Source: SFLA01 sp045595785
GTDB taxonomy: Bacteria; Bacillota; Clostridia; Oscillospirales; CAG-382
Assembly: GCA_045595785.1 (NCBI GenBank)
Contig: JAZOBE010000007.1
Coordinates: 15,824 to 79,823 of the forward strand
DNA length: 64,000 nucleotides
Direction: 5' to 3'
Both the position numbers and the translations under genes were made by a program. The notes under the pieces are model-generated. The model had not been told where the DNA came from. It made no database searches and was given only the letters and a program-made list of their open reading frames with translations. Shown here piece after piece: positions 1-8,182 of this stretch; the first letter of the stretch is position 1; each line of letters begins with the position of its first letter.

Positions 1-699
1 TGCCTTTCCCCCTGCGGTGATGACGATATGACCGTTAACAACATTGCGGGAATGGCAAAGATTAAAAATCTGCGGGCGGTGGCGGTTACAGACCACAACA
101 CCTGTAAAAACGCAAGAGCCTTTGAGCAAGTCTGTGAGCATTACGGAGTGGTGGCTATACCGGGAATGGAGGTTACCACTGCGGAGGAAATTCACGTACT
201 GGTATATTTCAGAGATGTGGATACTGCCGAAAGCTTTGAAGCGGAATTTGATAATTACCGCACGAAGATAAAAAACCGTCCGGATATTTTCGGCACCCAG
301 CGAATACTGGACGAGGACGATAATATTACCGGCGAATATGAATATTTACTTTCCGTAGCCTGCGGTCTTTCGGTAGACCAAGTCTATGAAATGGCAGAGC
401 GTTACGGTGCGGCTACGGTACCTGCTCATATTGACAAAGCATCAAACGGTATGCTGGGAATTCTCGGTATGATGCCGGAAACGCCAAGGTTTGCCTGCGT
501 TGAAATAAAAGACAATACAAAAACACAAAAAATTAAAGAAAACAACCCCATTCTTGAAAACACACCCGTTATTTCCGACAGCGATGCCCATCTGCTGTGG
601 GATATAAACGAGGCGGAAAATTATCTGCCGGTTTCTCCTCACGGCACGTCCCAAGAGGTGCGTGAACGTATTATAAGCTATTTGCGAGGCGGAAGATGA
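1..699 (+). CDS. PHP-domain metal-dependent phosphoesterase-like protein, 5' end outside window
   Basis: The reading frame is open to base 1 and begins CLSPCGDDDMT, the usual continuation of the PHP motif H-x-H-S-C-L-S-P-C-G, so the true start and the first metal-binding histidines lie upstream; ATG at 28 is internal. Further PHP features are VTDHNT, an acidic E in PGMEVTT, H in EEIHVLVYF, H in VPAHIDK and the C-terminal SDSDAH. The family holds two or three metals and hydrolyses phosphoesters, but the substrate here is unknown. It overlaps the next gene by ATGA. PHP proteins are recurrent neighbours of clostridial HndABCD hydrogenase genes, so a link to that enzyme's maturation or control is inferred from context only. 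Confidence 0.85.
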   Translation, partial: CLSPCGDDDMTVNNIAGMAKIKNLRAVAVTDHNTCKNARAFEQVCEHYGVVAIPGMEVTTAEEIHVLVYFRDVDTAESFEAEFDNYRTKIKNRPDIFGTQRILDEDDNITGEYEYLLSVACGLSVDQVYEMAERYGAATVPAHIDKASNGMLGILGMMPETPRFACVEIKDNTKTQKIKENNPILENTPVISDSDAHLLWDINEAENYLPVSPHGTSQEVRERIISYLRGGR

Positions 700-1238
700 A
701 AGAACTGTCGTTAAACATACTTGATATAGCGCAAAACTCCTTTACCGCCGGAGCTACCCTTACGCAAGTGATGCTGGAGGAAACGGAAAATAAGCTGATA
801 ATAAAAATAAAGGACGACGGATGCGGCATGAGCGAAGAGACTCTAAAAAACGTATCCAACCCCTTTTATACCACCCGCACCACAAGGAAGGTGGGTTTGG
901 GTATTCCCCTGTTCCGTCTTGCGGCGGAGCAGACAGGCGGAAGCCTTTGTATTGAAAGCACCCAAGACCCTGCCTGCCACGGAACGGTAATAACCGGTGT
1001 GTTCTGCAAGGACCATATAGACTTCACCCCACTGGGTGATATTGCCTCCACAGTATGTCTGCTGGCGCAGGGATGCGGAGAAGGCGATGTGGTTTACACA
1101 CACAGTATCGACGGCACGGAAAAAGCCTCTCTTGATACGCGCGTTCTGCGGAACGTGCTACAGGGGCTCCCCCTTTCCAACCCGGAGGTACAGCTTTGGA
1201 TAAGAGATTATGTGAAGCAACAATACGAAAATAATTAA
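696..1238 (+). CDS. GHKL-type ATP-binding protein of the hydrogenase operon
   Basis: This 180-residue protein carries the ATP-binding motifs of histidine kinases and anti-sigma kinases: N-box LDIAQNS (residues 9-15), G1 DDGCGM, F-box NPFYTTR and G2 VGLGIPL. It has no phospho-accepting histidine domain, sensor or membrane segment. Residues from about 115 on have no motif I recognise. ATGA overlap with the PHP gene suggests translational coupling. Stand-alone GHKL proteins sit beside NuoE/NuoF-type hydrogenase subunits in many Clostridia; the role there is not established. An RsbW-like protein kinase is possible, but no partner is visible. Confidence 0.8.
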   Translation: MKELSLNILDIAQNSFTAGATLTQVMLEETENKLIIKIKDDGCGMSEETLKNVSNPFYTTRTTRKVGLGIPLFRLAAEQTGGSLCIESTQDPACHGTVITGVFCKDHIDFTPLGDIASTVCLLAQGCGEGDVVYTHSIDGTEKASLDTRVLRNVLQGLPLSNPEVQLWIRDYVKQQYENN

Positions 1239-1273
1239 ATGAAAATAATATCAAATCGAAAGGATCTTTTAGC

Positions 1274-1645
1274 ATGAAAACATTAGAAGAACTTGCCCAG
1301 ATCAGAGAAAAGATGAAGGACAAGGTCGGTTTGCGTGAAGGCGTAAGCGGAATCCGCATAGTAGTCGGTATGGCTACCTGCGGTATCGCAGCAGGCGCAC
1401 GACCCGTTCTTAACACCCTGGTGGAAGAGGTAAACGCACAAGGAGTTTCCGCGCAAGCCACCGTTACACAGACCGGATGTATCGGCATTTGCCAGTACGA
1501 GCCCGTAGTAGAGGTTTTTGAAGCCGGCAAGGAAAAGGTCACTTACGTAAAGGTTACTCCCGATATGGCAAAGCGCATTGTTGCAGAGCATATAAAGGGC
1601 GGAAAACCCGTTACCGAATACACTATCGGAAATTATAAGATATAA
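1274..1645 (+). CDS. hndB: Thioredoxin-like [2Fe-2S] ferredoxin, HndB-like hydrogenase subunit
   Basis: A 123-residue protein matching the small HndB subunit of NADP(H)-linked bifurcating [FeFe]-hydrogenases. Cys36 lies in ATCGIAAGAR, and Cys69 and Cys73 lie in TGCIGIC. Only three cysteines are present, whereas full NuoE-type [2Fe-2S] domains have four, so cluster binding is uncertain. The start is ATG at 1274 behind AAAGGAT. It is followed after 20 bases by the flavoprotein subunit. The cytoplasmic role is presumably structural or in electron transfer within the hydrogenase complex. Confidence 0.8.
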   Translation: MKTLEELAQIREKMKDKVGLREGVSGIRIVVGMATCGIAAGARPVLNTLVEEVNAQGVSAQATVTQTGCIGICQYEPVVEVFEAGKEKVTYVKVTPDMAKRIVAEHIKGGKPVTEYTIGNYKI

Positions 1646-1665
1646 AAAACGGAGGAAATGTATAA

Positions 1666-3462
1666 ATGATTCGCGCTCACGTACTTATTTGCGCAGGTAC
1701 AGGATGTACCTCCTCCGGCAGTGCCGCAGTAAGAGAGGCACTGACCGCCGAGCTTGAAAAGCACGGTCTTACAGAGGAAATTAAAATGGTGCAGACCGGA
1801 TGCTTCGGTCTGTGCGCACTGGGCCCCATAATGATAGTTTATCCCGAAGGTATCTTTTATTCCAGAGTTACCGCTGAGGATATCCCCGAAATAGTTGAAG
1901 AACATCTGCTTAAGGGCCGTCCCGTTCAGAGACTTGTTTACAACGATCCCGTTGTTGAAGGCGGCGAAGCTGCTTCTTCTCTCAGCGAGACCGCATTCTA
2001 CAAGAGCCAGATGCGTATCGCACTCCGTAACTGTGGTGTTATCGACCCCGAGAATATCGAGGAATATATCGGCCGCGACGGTTATGCGGCGCTCGGTAAG
2101 TGCCTTACCGAAATGACTCCCGACGAGGTTATTCAGCTTATTTTGGATTCCGGCTTACGCGGACGCGGCGGTGCAGGCTTCCCCACCGGTCTTAAGTGGA
2201 AATTCGCTTCCGGCAACAGAGGCAACGTACAGAAATACGTTTGCTGTAACGCTGACGAAGGCGACCCCGGCGCATTTATGGACAGATCCATACTTGAAGG
2301 CGACCCTCACGCCGTTGTCGAAGCAATGGCTATCGCAGGCTATGCTATCGGCGCAGATCAGGGCTACATATACGTTCGTGCTGAGTATCCTATCGCTGTT
2401 CAGAGACTTTCCACTGCTATTAAGCAGGCTAAGGAATACGGTCTGTTGGGCAAGAACATCTTCGGCACAGACTTTAACTTTGATCTTGATATCCGTCTCG
2501 GCGCAGGCGCATTCGTTTGCGGTGAAGAAACCGCTCTTATGACATCTATCGAAGGTCACCGCGGTGAGCCCAGACCTCGTCCTCCTTTCCCCGCAGTTAA
2601 GGGTCTGTTCGGCAAGCCTACCATACTCAACAACGTTGAGACTTATGCAAACATTCCCCAGATCATTATAAACGGCGCAGATTGGTTCAAGGGTATCGGT
2701 ACAGAAAAATCCCACGGCACCAAGGTATTCGCGCTGGGCGGCAAGATCACCAACACCGGTCTTGTTGAAATTCCCATGGGTACTCCTCTCCGCACCATTA
2801 TTGAAGAGATCGGCGGCGGTATCCCCAACGGCAAGAAGTTCAAAGCGGCACAGACCGGCGGTCCTTCCGGCGGATGTATCCCTGCTTCTCTTATTGATAC
2901 TCCCGTTGACTATGATACTCTCATCTCCATCGGCTCCATGATGGGCTCCGGCGGTCTTATTGTAATGGACGAAGACAACTGTATGGTTGATATTGCTAAG
3001 TTCTTCCTCGGCTTTACCGTTGATGAGTCCTGCGGTAAGTGTACTCCCTGCCCTGTAGGTACAAGACGAATGCTTGAGATACTTGAGCGTATTACCGAAG
3101 GCAAGGGCGAAGAAGGCGATATTGAAAAGCTTGAGGAGCTGGGTAACACCATTAAGGCTACTGCACTTTGCGGACTTGGTCAGACAGCACCTAACCCCGT
3201 TCTCTCCACCATTCGCTACTTCCGCGACGAATACGAGGCTCATATCCGTGAAAAGAGATGTCCCGCAGGTGCTTGTAAAGCTCTTGCACGCATCACTATA
3301 GACCCTGTCAAGTGCGTAGGATGCTCGCTGTGCTCCAAGAAGTGTCCCGTAGGCGCTATCAGCGGTACTATAAAGAGCCCCTTCGTTATCGACCAGTCCA
3401 AGTGTATCAAGTGCGGCGTATGTCTCGCAAGCTGCCCCAAGAAGGCAATAGTCAAGAAATAA
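1666..3462 (+). CDS. hndC: NADH/NADP-binding flavoprotein subunit of bifurcating hydrogenase (NuoF/HndC-like)
   Basis: A 598-residue soluble NuoF homologue. Order of parts: an N-terminal thioredoxin-like [2Fe-2S] domain with Cys9, 14, 46 and 50; the FMN/NAD(P)H-binding core with GRGGAGFPTGLKW near 165; an SLBB region; the [4Fe-4S] motif ESCGKCTPCPVGTRRM; and a C-terminal two-cluster ferredoxin domain (CVGCSLCSKKCP, CIKCGVCLASCP). The family exchanges electrons between NAD(P)H and the hydrogenase subunit, and in bifurcating enzymes also with ferredoxin. ATG 1666 follows GGAGG. It lies between the HndB-like and HndD-like genes. Choice of NADH or NADPH cannot be read from sequence. Confidence 0.92.
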   Translation: MIRAHVLICAGTGCTSSGSAAVREALTAELEKHGLTEEIKMVQTGCFGLCALGPIMIVYPEGIFYSRVTAEDIPEIVEEHLLKGRPVQRLVYNDPVVEGGEAASSLSETAFYKSQMRIALRNCGVIDPENIEEYIGRDGYAALGKCLTEMTPDEVIQLILDSGLRGRGGAGFPTGLKWKFASGNRGNVQKYVCCNADEGDPGAFMDRSILEGDPHAVVEAMAIAGYAIGADQGYIYVRAEYPIAVQRLSTAIKQAKEYGLLGKNIFGTDFNFDLDIRLGAGAFVCGEETALMTSIEGHRGEPRPRPPFPAVKGLFGKPTILNNVETYANIPQIIINGADWFKGIGTEKSHGTKVFALGGKITNTGLVEIPMGTPLRTIIEEIGGGIPNGKKFKAAQTGGPSGGCIPASLIDTPVDYDTLISIGSMMGSGGLIVMDEDNCMVDIAKFFLGFTVDESCGKCTPCPVGTRRMLEILERITEGKGEEGDIEKLEELGNTIKATALCGLGQTAPNPVLSTIRYFRDEYEAHIREKRCPAGACKALARITIDPVKCVGCSLCSKKCPVGAISGTIKSPFVIDQSKCIKCGVCLASCPKKAIVKK

Positions 3463-3474
3463 GGGGGAAACGAA

Positions 3475-5217
3475 ATGAACAACGTAACAATTACCATAGA
3501 CGGCATTCAGGTTACCGTACCCGAGAATTATACGGTGCTTGAGGCCGCCAGAGAAGCACATATTAACATTCCTACCCTTTGCTATCTTAAGGACGTACAG
3601 CAGATCGGCGCATGCCGTCTGTGTCTTGTAGAGATAAAGGGCGCAAGAGCTTATCAGGCAGCGTGTGTCGCTCCTATTTCCGACGGAATGGAGATATTCA
3701 CCAACACCGAAAAGCTCCGCAAAGCAAGAAAGATAAATCTTGAATTGCTCCTTTCCAACCATAACAGAGAGTGTACCTCTTGTATAAGAAGCGGTAACTG
3801 CGAACTGGCTGCTCTCTGCAAGGAATACGGAGTAAACGAATATCCTTATGACGGTGAGAAGAGCGAAACTACCTTGGACGAGTTCTCTCCCTCTTTGGTT
3901 TGCGATAACAGCAAGTGTATCTCCTGCCGCCGTTGTATTGCAGCTTGTAACGACGTACAGCAGATCGGCGCTATCGGTCTTTCCAAGCGCGGTATCAAGA
4001 CTACTGTTGGCGCGGCGTTTGACCGCTCTATCGTAGACACACCTTGTGTATACTGCGGCCAGTGTATACTCGCCTGCCCTGTTGGCGCACTTCACGAGAA
4101 GGACAACACAGCAGACGTTTGGGCAGCACTTAACGACCCTGAAAAGTACGTTGTAGTACAGCCTGCTCCCGCAGTAAGAGCTACCCTCGGTGAAGAGTTT
4201 GGTCTTCCCATGGGCACTGCCGTAACCGGAAAGATGGTTGCCGCACTGCGCAGACTTGGATTTGACAAGGTATTTGATACCGATTTCGGCGCAGATCTTA
4301 CCATTATGGAAGAAGGCACCGAGCTTATCCAGCGTATCCAGAACGGCGGAACACTTCCTATGATAACCTCTTGTTCTCCCGGTTGGATCAAGTACTGCGA
4401 GACATTCTATCCCGAATTTATTCCCAACCTTTCTTCCTGCAAATCTCCTCACGAGATGGAAGGCGCACTTATTAAGAGCTACTTCGCAGAAAAAGAAGGT
4501 ATTGACCCCAAGAATATCTACGTTGTATCTGTAATGCCTTGTACCTCCAAGAAGTTTGAGGCTTCCCGTCCCGAGCTTTCCAGAGACGGTATGCAGGACG
4601 TTGACGCGGTTCTCACCGTAAGAGAGCTTGCAAGAATGATAAAGACCGCAAGTATCGACTTCGTTCGTCTGCCTGACGCTGAGTTTGACAGCCTTATGGG
4701 CGAATCTACCGGCGCATCCGTAATATTCGGTACCACCGGCGGCGTTATGGAAGCAGCGCTCCGTACCGTATACGAAGTAGTTACCGGCAAGGAGCTTACC
4801 GACGTTAACCTCACCGCAGTTCGCGGACTTGACGGCATTAAGGAAGCAGAAGTTGACCTTAACGGTAAGGTTGTAAGAGTTGCCGTTGCTCACGGCACCG
4901 CAAATGCAAAGGCACTTCTTGAATCTATCAAGAGCGGCGAAAAGCAGTATGACTTTATCGAAGTTATGGCTTGTCCCGGCGGATGTATCCACGGCGGCGG
5001 TACTCCTATCGTAAGCGCTACCGAACGCAGCTACGTTGACGTTAAGGCTGAAAGAGCAAAGGCTCTGTATGCAGAGGATGCAGGAAAAGCAAAGAGAAAG
5101 TCCCACGAAAACGAAGAGGTTAAGAAGCTTTATGCTGAATACCTCGGAGAAATCGGCGGACACAAGGCTCACGAGCTTCTCCACACCCACTACACCGCAC
5201 GCAAGAAGTATAACTAA
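3475..5217 (+). CDS. hndD: [FeFe]-hydrogenase catalytic subunit, HndD/HydA-like
   Basis: 580 residues with the modular layout of M3-type enzymes: an N-terminal plant-type [2Fe-2S] domain (CRLC), a His-Cys [4Fe-4S] site (NHNRECTSCIRSGNC), two [4Fe-4S] clusters (CISCRRCIAAC, CVYCGQCILACP) and the H-cluster domain. H-cluster motifs are L1 TSCSPGW at residues 298-304, L2 MPCTSKKFE and L3 EVMACPGGCIHGGG, followed by the small-subunit-like C-terminus. L1 has Ser where classical enzymes have the second Cys of TSCCPGW. It catalyses H2 formation or uptake in the cytoplasm, probably disposing of fermentative reductant. Last gene of the operon, followed by a terminator. Confidence 0.95.
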   Translation: MNNVTITIDGIQVTVPENYTVLEAAREAHINIPTLCYLKDVQQIGACRLCLVEIKGARAYQAACVAPISDGMEIFTNTEKLRKARKINLELLLSNHNRECTSCIRSGNCELAALCKEYGVNEYPYDGEKSETTLDEFSPSLVCDNSKCISCRRCIAACNDVQQIGAIGLSKRGIKTTVGAAFDRSIVDTPCVYCGQCILACPVGALHEKDNTADVWAALNDPEKYVVVQPAPAVRATLGEEFGLPMGTAVTGKMVAALRRLGFDKVFDTDFGADLTIMEEGTELIQRIQNGGTLPMITSCSPGWIKYCETFYPEFIPNLSSCKSPHEMEGALIKSYFAEKEGIDPKNIYVVSVMPCTSKKFEASRPELSRDGMQDVDAVLTVRELARMIKTASIDFVRLPDAEFDSLMGESTGASVIFGTTGGVMEAALRTVYEVVTGKELTDVNLTAVRGLDGIKEAEVDLNGKVVRVAVAHGTANAKALLESIKSGEKQYDFIEVMACPGGCIHGGGTPIVSATERSYVDVKAERAKALYAEDAGKAKRKSHENEEVKKLYAEYLGEIGGHKAHELLHTHYTARKKYN

Positions 5218-5236
5218 TATTTTACTCCAAGAAAAT

Positions 5237-5272
5237 ACCCCGACAGTTTACATTCTGTCGGGGTTGTTTTTA
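5237..5272 (+). terminator. Rho-independent terminator of hydrogenase operon
   Basis: A ten-base stem, ACCCCGACAG paired with CTGTCGGGGT across an eight-base loop, is followed by TGTTTTTATT, 19 bases after the hydrogenase stop codon. Confidence 0.9.
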
Positions 5273-5287
5273 TTATTAAATTAACAT

Positions 5288-5312
5288 ACGGCGGGAGCAA
5301 GCCCCCGCCCTA
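5288..5312. repeat. GC-rich intergenic inverted repeat
   Basis: GGCGGG and CCCGCC arms surround AGCAAGCC in an otherwise AT-rich gap between convergent genes. It is separate from the terminator and has no T tract. I know similar palindromes as dispersed intergenic elements in gut clostridial genomes, but I see only this one copy, so its repeat nature is inferred. Confidence 0.4.
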
Positions 5313-5320
5313 CGAAAAGA

Positions 5321-5773
5321 CTATTTCCATTTACCTTGTTCTTCTTTTTTAATTTGTTCTTGCAACTGTCTTTTCTCTTCGAGAGTGTAGCTTTGTAGTT
5401 TGTGTTTGTTTTTAATGCGGTAATACACACCGCCGGCGGCAAAGCTTGCTATGTAAACGAGCAATGACAGCACCTTAATTATATTTGGAAAAAAGAATAT
5501 AAAGGGCATGAGCAAAGGAATTCCCGCAAGCAAAGTTTTTGACGCATAGCTCAAAAGATACATTTCTTCTTTAGGGGAAAGTTCAGAACCGTACGCCGTT
5601 GAAAAGCCATCATCACTTTTTTCCTTTTTGAAATATATTGCTTGAAACGCCGAAAGTACTATGAGACATACAGGCACCAGGGATATAGCAGATATACTTA
5701 AATATTTTCCAAAGATAAACAGTGAAGCCGCATCTGCAAGCAGTGTAATACAATAATAAATTACCCAAAACAT
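5321..5773 (-). CDS. Small integral membrane protein, partner of MerR regulator
   Basis: 150 residues, unrecognised family. Two hydrophobic segments at the N-terminus (about 3-22 and 27-47), a polar loop, then two more (about 80-98 and 102-118), and a charged C-terminus rich in K, E and Q that is likely cytoplasmic. Its ATG abuts the MerR stop codon directly (TAAATG), so the two are made from one transcript. A four-helix protein encoded with a MerR regulator could be an export or stress component, but nothing in it names a substrate. Confidence 0.7.
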   Translation of the reverse strand: MFWVIYYCITLLADAASLFIFGKYLSISAISLVPVCLIVLSAFQAIYFKKEKSDDGFSTAYGSELSPKEEMYLLSYASKTLLAGIPLLMPFIFFFPNIIKVLSLLVYIASFAAGGVYYRIKNKHKLQSYTLEEKRQLQEQIKKEEQGKWK

Positions 5774-6475
5774 TTAGTTTCCCTCCTTAATACCATAATA
5801 ATTAAGCCATATTCCGTGCACTTTTTCTTTGTGAAACACTAACTTTATATACAGTCCCAGATTCTCGTACTGCAAATCACAATATATGACATTGGGAATA
5901 TCGTTGTCATATTCAAATTTACCTTTTTTTATAAATTTACCAAGAGGCTTCAAAACGTCGTTTACCACGCGCTTAAAGGCAGAAAGCGGTAAATATTCCT
6001 TGAGCATATCAGTAAAATATCCAAAGCATAAATCTATATCTCCGCGTAAAAAGCCATTGGTAAACTCATCAGCAATTTCTAACCGTCGGTTGTGGGGTAT
6101 AGCCGGAGGGTTTTCTTTTTCCTCAAAAATGCTGCCGCCGCTATCTATGGTAGATAACGCTTCATCGAGAAGTCTTAATTCTTTCGCCTTTGCCACAATG
6201 ACGGAGGTCAATTCCGCTTTATGTTGGGATATAGCCACCGACAAATCGATATGCCCCTGCTGCAGTTGCTGTATTTTGGAAACCGATAACCCGAGGGCAC
6301 GAAGAACCAGCACGTGTTTAATATGCTCTACTTGTTCAGGGCTGTATTTTCTTCGCGTTTGAAACTGGTCGGTGGTACTTTGTATAATTCCCTTTTCCTC
6401 ATAATAACGCAGTGTTCTTGATGTGGTGCCAAGCATACGGCAGACATCATTAATATCAAGCAATTTCTCGTCCAT
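5774..6475 (-). CDS. MerR-family transcriptional regulator with NTF2-like effector domain
   Basis: The N-terminus (residues 5-75) is a MerR winged helix: DINDVCRMLGTTSRTLRYYEEKGII, then the second helix with RRKYSPEQVEHIKHVLVLRALG (quoted in part from the domain). A linking helix runs to about 115. Residues 125-233 (DEFTNGFLRGDIDLCFGYF onward, with alternating hydrophobic strands) resemble the NTF2-like DUF3887 fold and are likely the effector-sensing part. No metal-binding cysteine loop is present, so it is not a metal sensor. The promoter upstream has the 19-base spacer and dyad of MerR targets, so the gene is probably autoregulated and controls the membrane protein behind it. Confidence 0.85.
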   Translation of the reverse strand: MDEKLLDINDVCRMLGTTSRTLRYYEEKGIIQSTTDQFQTRRKYSPEQVEHIKHVLVLRALGLSVSKIQQLQQGHIDLSVAISQHKAELTSVIVAKAKELRLLDEALSTIDSGGSIFEEKENPPAIPHNRRLEIADEFTNGFLRGDIDLCFGYFTDMLKEYLPLSAFKRVVNDVLKPLGKFIKKGKFEYDNDIPNVIYCDLQYENLGLYIKLVFHKEKVHGIWLNYYGIKEGN

Positions 6476-6497
6476 AGTAAACCGCCTTTCCGGTTAT

Positions 6498-6528
6498 ATT
6501 ATAACACTTGACGCCGCGTCAATGTCAA
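6498..6528 (-). promoter_or_regulatory. MerR-type promoter and operator
   Basis: On the minus strand the promoter is TTGACA (6528-6523) and TATAAT (6503-6498) with a 19-base spacer. The spacer holds the perfect dyad TTGACGC-G-GCGTCAA (6508-6522). Overlong spacer plus central dyad is the hallmark of promoters that MerR proteins activate by DNA distortion. It drives the merR-membrane protein pair. Confidence 0.85.
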
Positions 6529-6557
6529 GAGAAAACCGAAAAAAATTGAATAAATAC

Positions 6558-6583
6558 AAAAAACACCGTCTCCGGTGTTTTTG
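6558..6583 (-). terminator. Terminator of asnA-Nudix operon
   Basis: Stem AAAAACACCG / CGGTGTTTTT with a four-base loop, five bases past the Nudix stop; on the minus strand it is followed by TTTTGTATTT. Confidence 0.8.
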
Positions 6584-6587
6584 TGTA

Positions 6588-7100
6588 TTACCTTATATAC
6601 CCCATTCTCAAAAAATACTCTTTGTATCTTTCTTTTTGGATGGGGATTATTCTATCTGAATTTACAAAAGAAATAAACTCGTTTTCGTTTAACCACACAA
6701 AATCTTCTGTTTCGCCGTCCTGAAGTGTAACGGAATTTTTCGCACAATCCGTAACGCACATATAGGTAAAATAAATGGTATCCTTTATAACCGTTCTGCT
6801 AAGGAGGATAAAATCATTACAATCTATCCCCGTCTCTTCTTTCAGTTCGCGCTTTATGCAATCTTCCTTAGTTTCACCAAGCAAAGCAGAGCCGCCTGCG
6901 GTAGCTTCGTAATATCCTGGATAAGCATCTGCAGGCTTGGTCAAAGCGCGCTTCATACACAGATAGCTGCCGTCGGTGTGGCGGACAAGCACCTCGCACA
7001 CCACGTGGTAAAGTCCTGAGGGAATATTCTCACCGCGCACAAGTACGGTTTCTGTGAGAACACCGTCCGCAGTATATGCGTTCCACAACTCTTTTTTCAC
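6588..7100 (-). CDS. Nudix hydrolase
   Basis: 170 residues from GTG at 7100. The Nudix box reads GETKEDCIKRELKEETGID in the middle of the protein (catalytic REL-EE-G). The family cleaves nucleoside diphosphates linked to another moiety; the substrate here is unknown, and N-terminal similarity to isopentenyl-diphosphate isomerase-like Nudix proteins is only suggestive. The frame stays open further upstream, but AAGGAG lies ten bases before this GTG and the GTGA overlap with the asnA stop fixes the start. Probably a house-cleaning or dinucleotide hydrolase co-expressed with asparagine synthesis. Confidence 0.85.
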   Translation of the reverse strand: MKKELWNAYTADGVLTETVLVRGENIPSGLYHVVCEVLVRHTDGSYLCMKRALTKPADAYPGYYEATAGGSALLGETKEDCIKRELKEETGIDCNDFILLSRTVIKDTIYFTYMCVTDCAKNSVTLQDGETEDFVWLNENEFISFVNSDRIIPIQKERYKEYFLRMGYIR

Positions 7101-8104
7101 AGCAGAGGAACTCCTTTTGCAGCGCAGGTTTCGATAGTGACTGCGTCCCACACAGAGGACTGTACCTCGCCGATATGAGCGTTGCCCATAAGAAGCAGGC
7201 AAAGACGAGACTGACCGATACCGCCGCCGATGGTAAGAGGCAATTCTCCTCTGAGCAGCATACTGTGGAAGGGCAATTCCCTTCTGTCATCACAGCCGGA
7301 TGCGGTAAGCTGTGTGTCCAAGGACACCGGGTCAACTCGGATACCCATTGAGGAAATTTCTATATGAGTATCAAGCACGTCGTTCCAGAAAAGGATATCT
7401 CCGTTTAATGACCAATCATCATAGTCAGGTGCGCGCATGCCGTGGGGTTTACCGTTTTTAAGAGGTCCGCCGATACGGGACACAAACACGGTGCGGTGAA
7501 TACGAGTGTATTCCTTTTCTCTCTCATCGGGAGTGAGAGAAGGATACATATCCTCCAGCTCCTCGGAGGTGATAAACGCCACCTTACGGGAAAGAGATGT
7601 CTTTAACACGGGATATTTTTTCTTAAGGCTATCACAAGTATCGCAAATAGCGTCAACTATTCTTTGTACGGTATCATAAAGATATTCCGTGGTTCTGTCC
7701 TCAACAGCGATAATCTTTTCCCAGTCCCATTGGTCAACGTAAATAGAATGAAGGTTATCCAACTCTTCATCACGTCGGATAGCGTTCATATCCGTAAACA
7801 GACCCTCGTGCAGGGTAAAGGAATATCTTTTAAGGGCAAGACGCTTCCATTTAGCCAGAGAATGAACCACCTGACCGTTTCCTGCCACAGCAGGTATCTC
7901 AAAGGAAACGGGACGCTCCTTACCCGAAAGGTTATCGTTAAGACCGGATTCCGCAGTAACGAACAAGGGGGCGGAAACACGCTTAAGTGAAAGATTGTCC
8001 GAAAGAGCCTTTTGGAACGTTTCTTTTATAAACGCAATGGCTTGCTGGGTATCATAACTGCCCAGCAAAGGCGCATATCCTTCGGGAATATATACCTTGT
8101 TCAT
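7097..8104 (-). CDS. asnA: Aspartate--ammonia ligase
   Basis: 335 residues, the normal length for AsnA. It makes asparagine from aspartate, ammonia and ATP by a class II aminoacyl-tRNA synthetase-like fold. Visible landmarks are VYIPEGYAPLL at the start, DQWDWEK, RTVFVSRIGG, WNDVLDTHIEISSMGIRV and the motif 3-like GGGIGQSRLCLLLMG near the end. The ATG has GGTGAAGG upstream and a consensus promoter. It is translationally coupled to the Nudix gene. Confidence 0.97.
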   Translation of the reverse strand: MNKVYIPEGYAPLLGSYDTQQAIAFIKETFQKALSDNLSLKRVSAPLFVTAESGLNDNLSGKERPVSFEIPAVAGNGQVVHSLAKWKRLALKRYSFTLHEGLFTDMNAIRRDEELDNLHSIYVDQWDWEKIIAVEDRTTEYLYDTVQRIVDAICDTCDSLKKKYPVLKTSLSRKVAFITSEELEDMYPSLTPDEREKEYTRIHRTVFVSRIGGPLKNGKPHGMRAPDYDDWSLNGDILFWNDVLDTHIEISSMGIRVDPVSLDTQLTASGCDDRRELPFHSMLLRGELPLTIGGGIGQSRLCLLLMGNAHIGEVQSSVWDAVTIETCAAKGVPLL

Positions 8105-8138
8105 AATCCTTCACCTCATATTACAAAACATTAAAACG

Positions 8139-8167
8139 ATTATAGCACCGGAAAATACAGATGTCAA
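8139..8167 (-). promoter_or_regulatory. Consensus sigma-A promoter of asnA
   Basis: Minus-strand TTGACA (8167-8162), 17-base spacer, TATAAT (8144-8139), about 35 bases upstream of the asnA ATG. Both hexamers are perfect. Confidence 0.85.
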
Positions 8168-8182
8168 GAAGAACAGTATGTT

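Noticed and set aside
28..30. ATG at 28 as start of the PHP gene
   Set aside because: Upstream in-frame residues CLSPCGDDD belong to the conserved PHP core, so the gene begins before the window.
2155..5190. Minus-strand open frame of 1011 codons opposite the hydrogenase genes
   Set aside because: The plus strand carries complete Fe-S and H-cluster motifs across the same bases. The antisense translation is rich in Cys, Ser and Asn, matches no family, spans two real genes and lacks a ribosome site; it follows from the strong codon bias of highly expressed genes.
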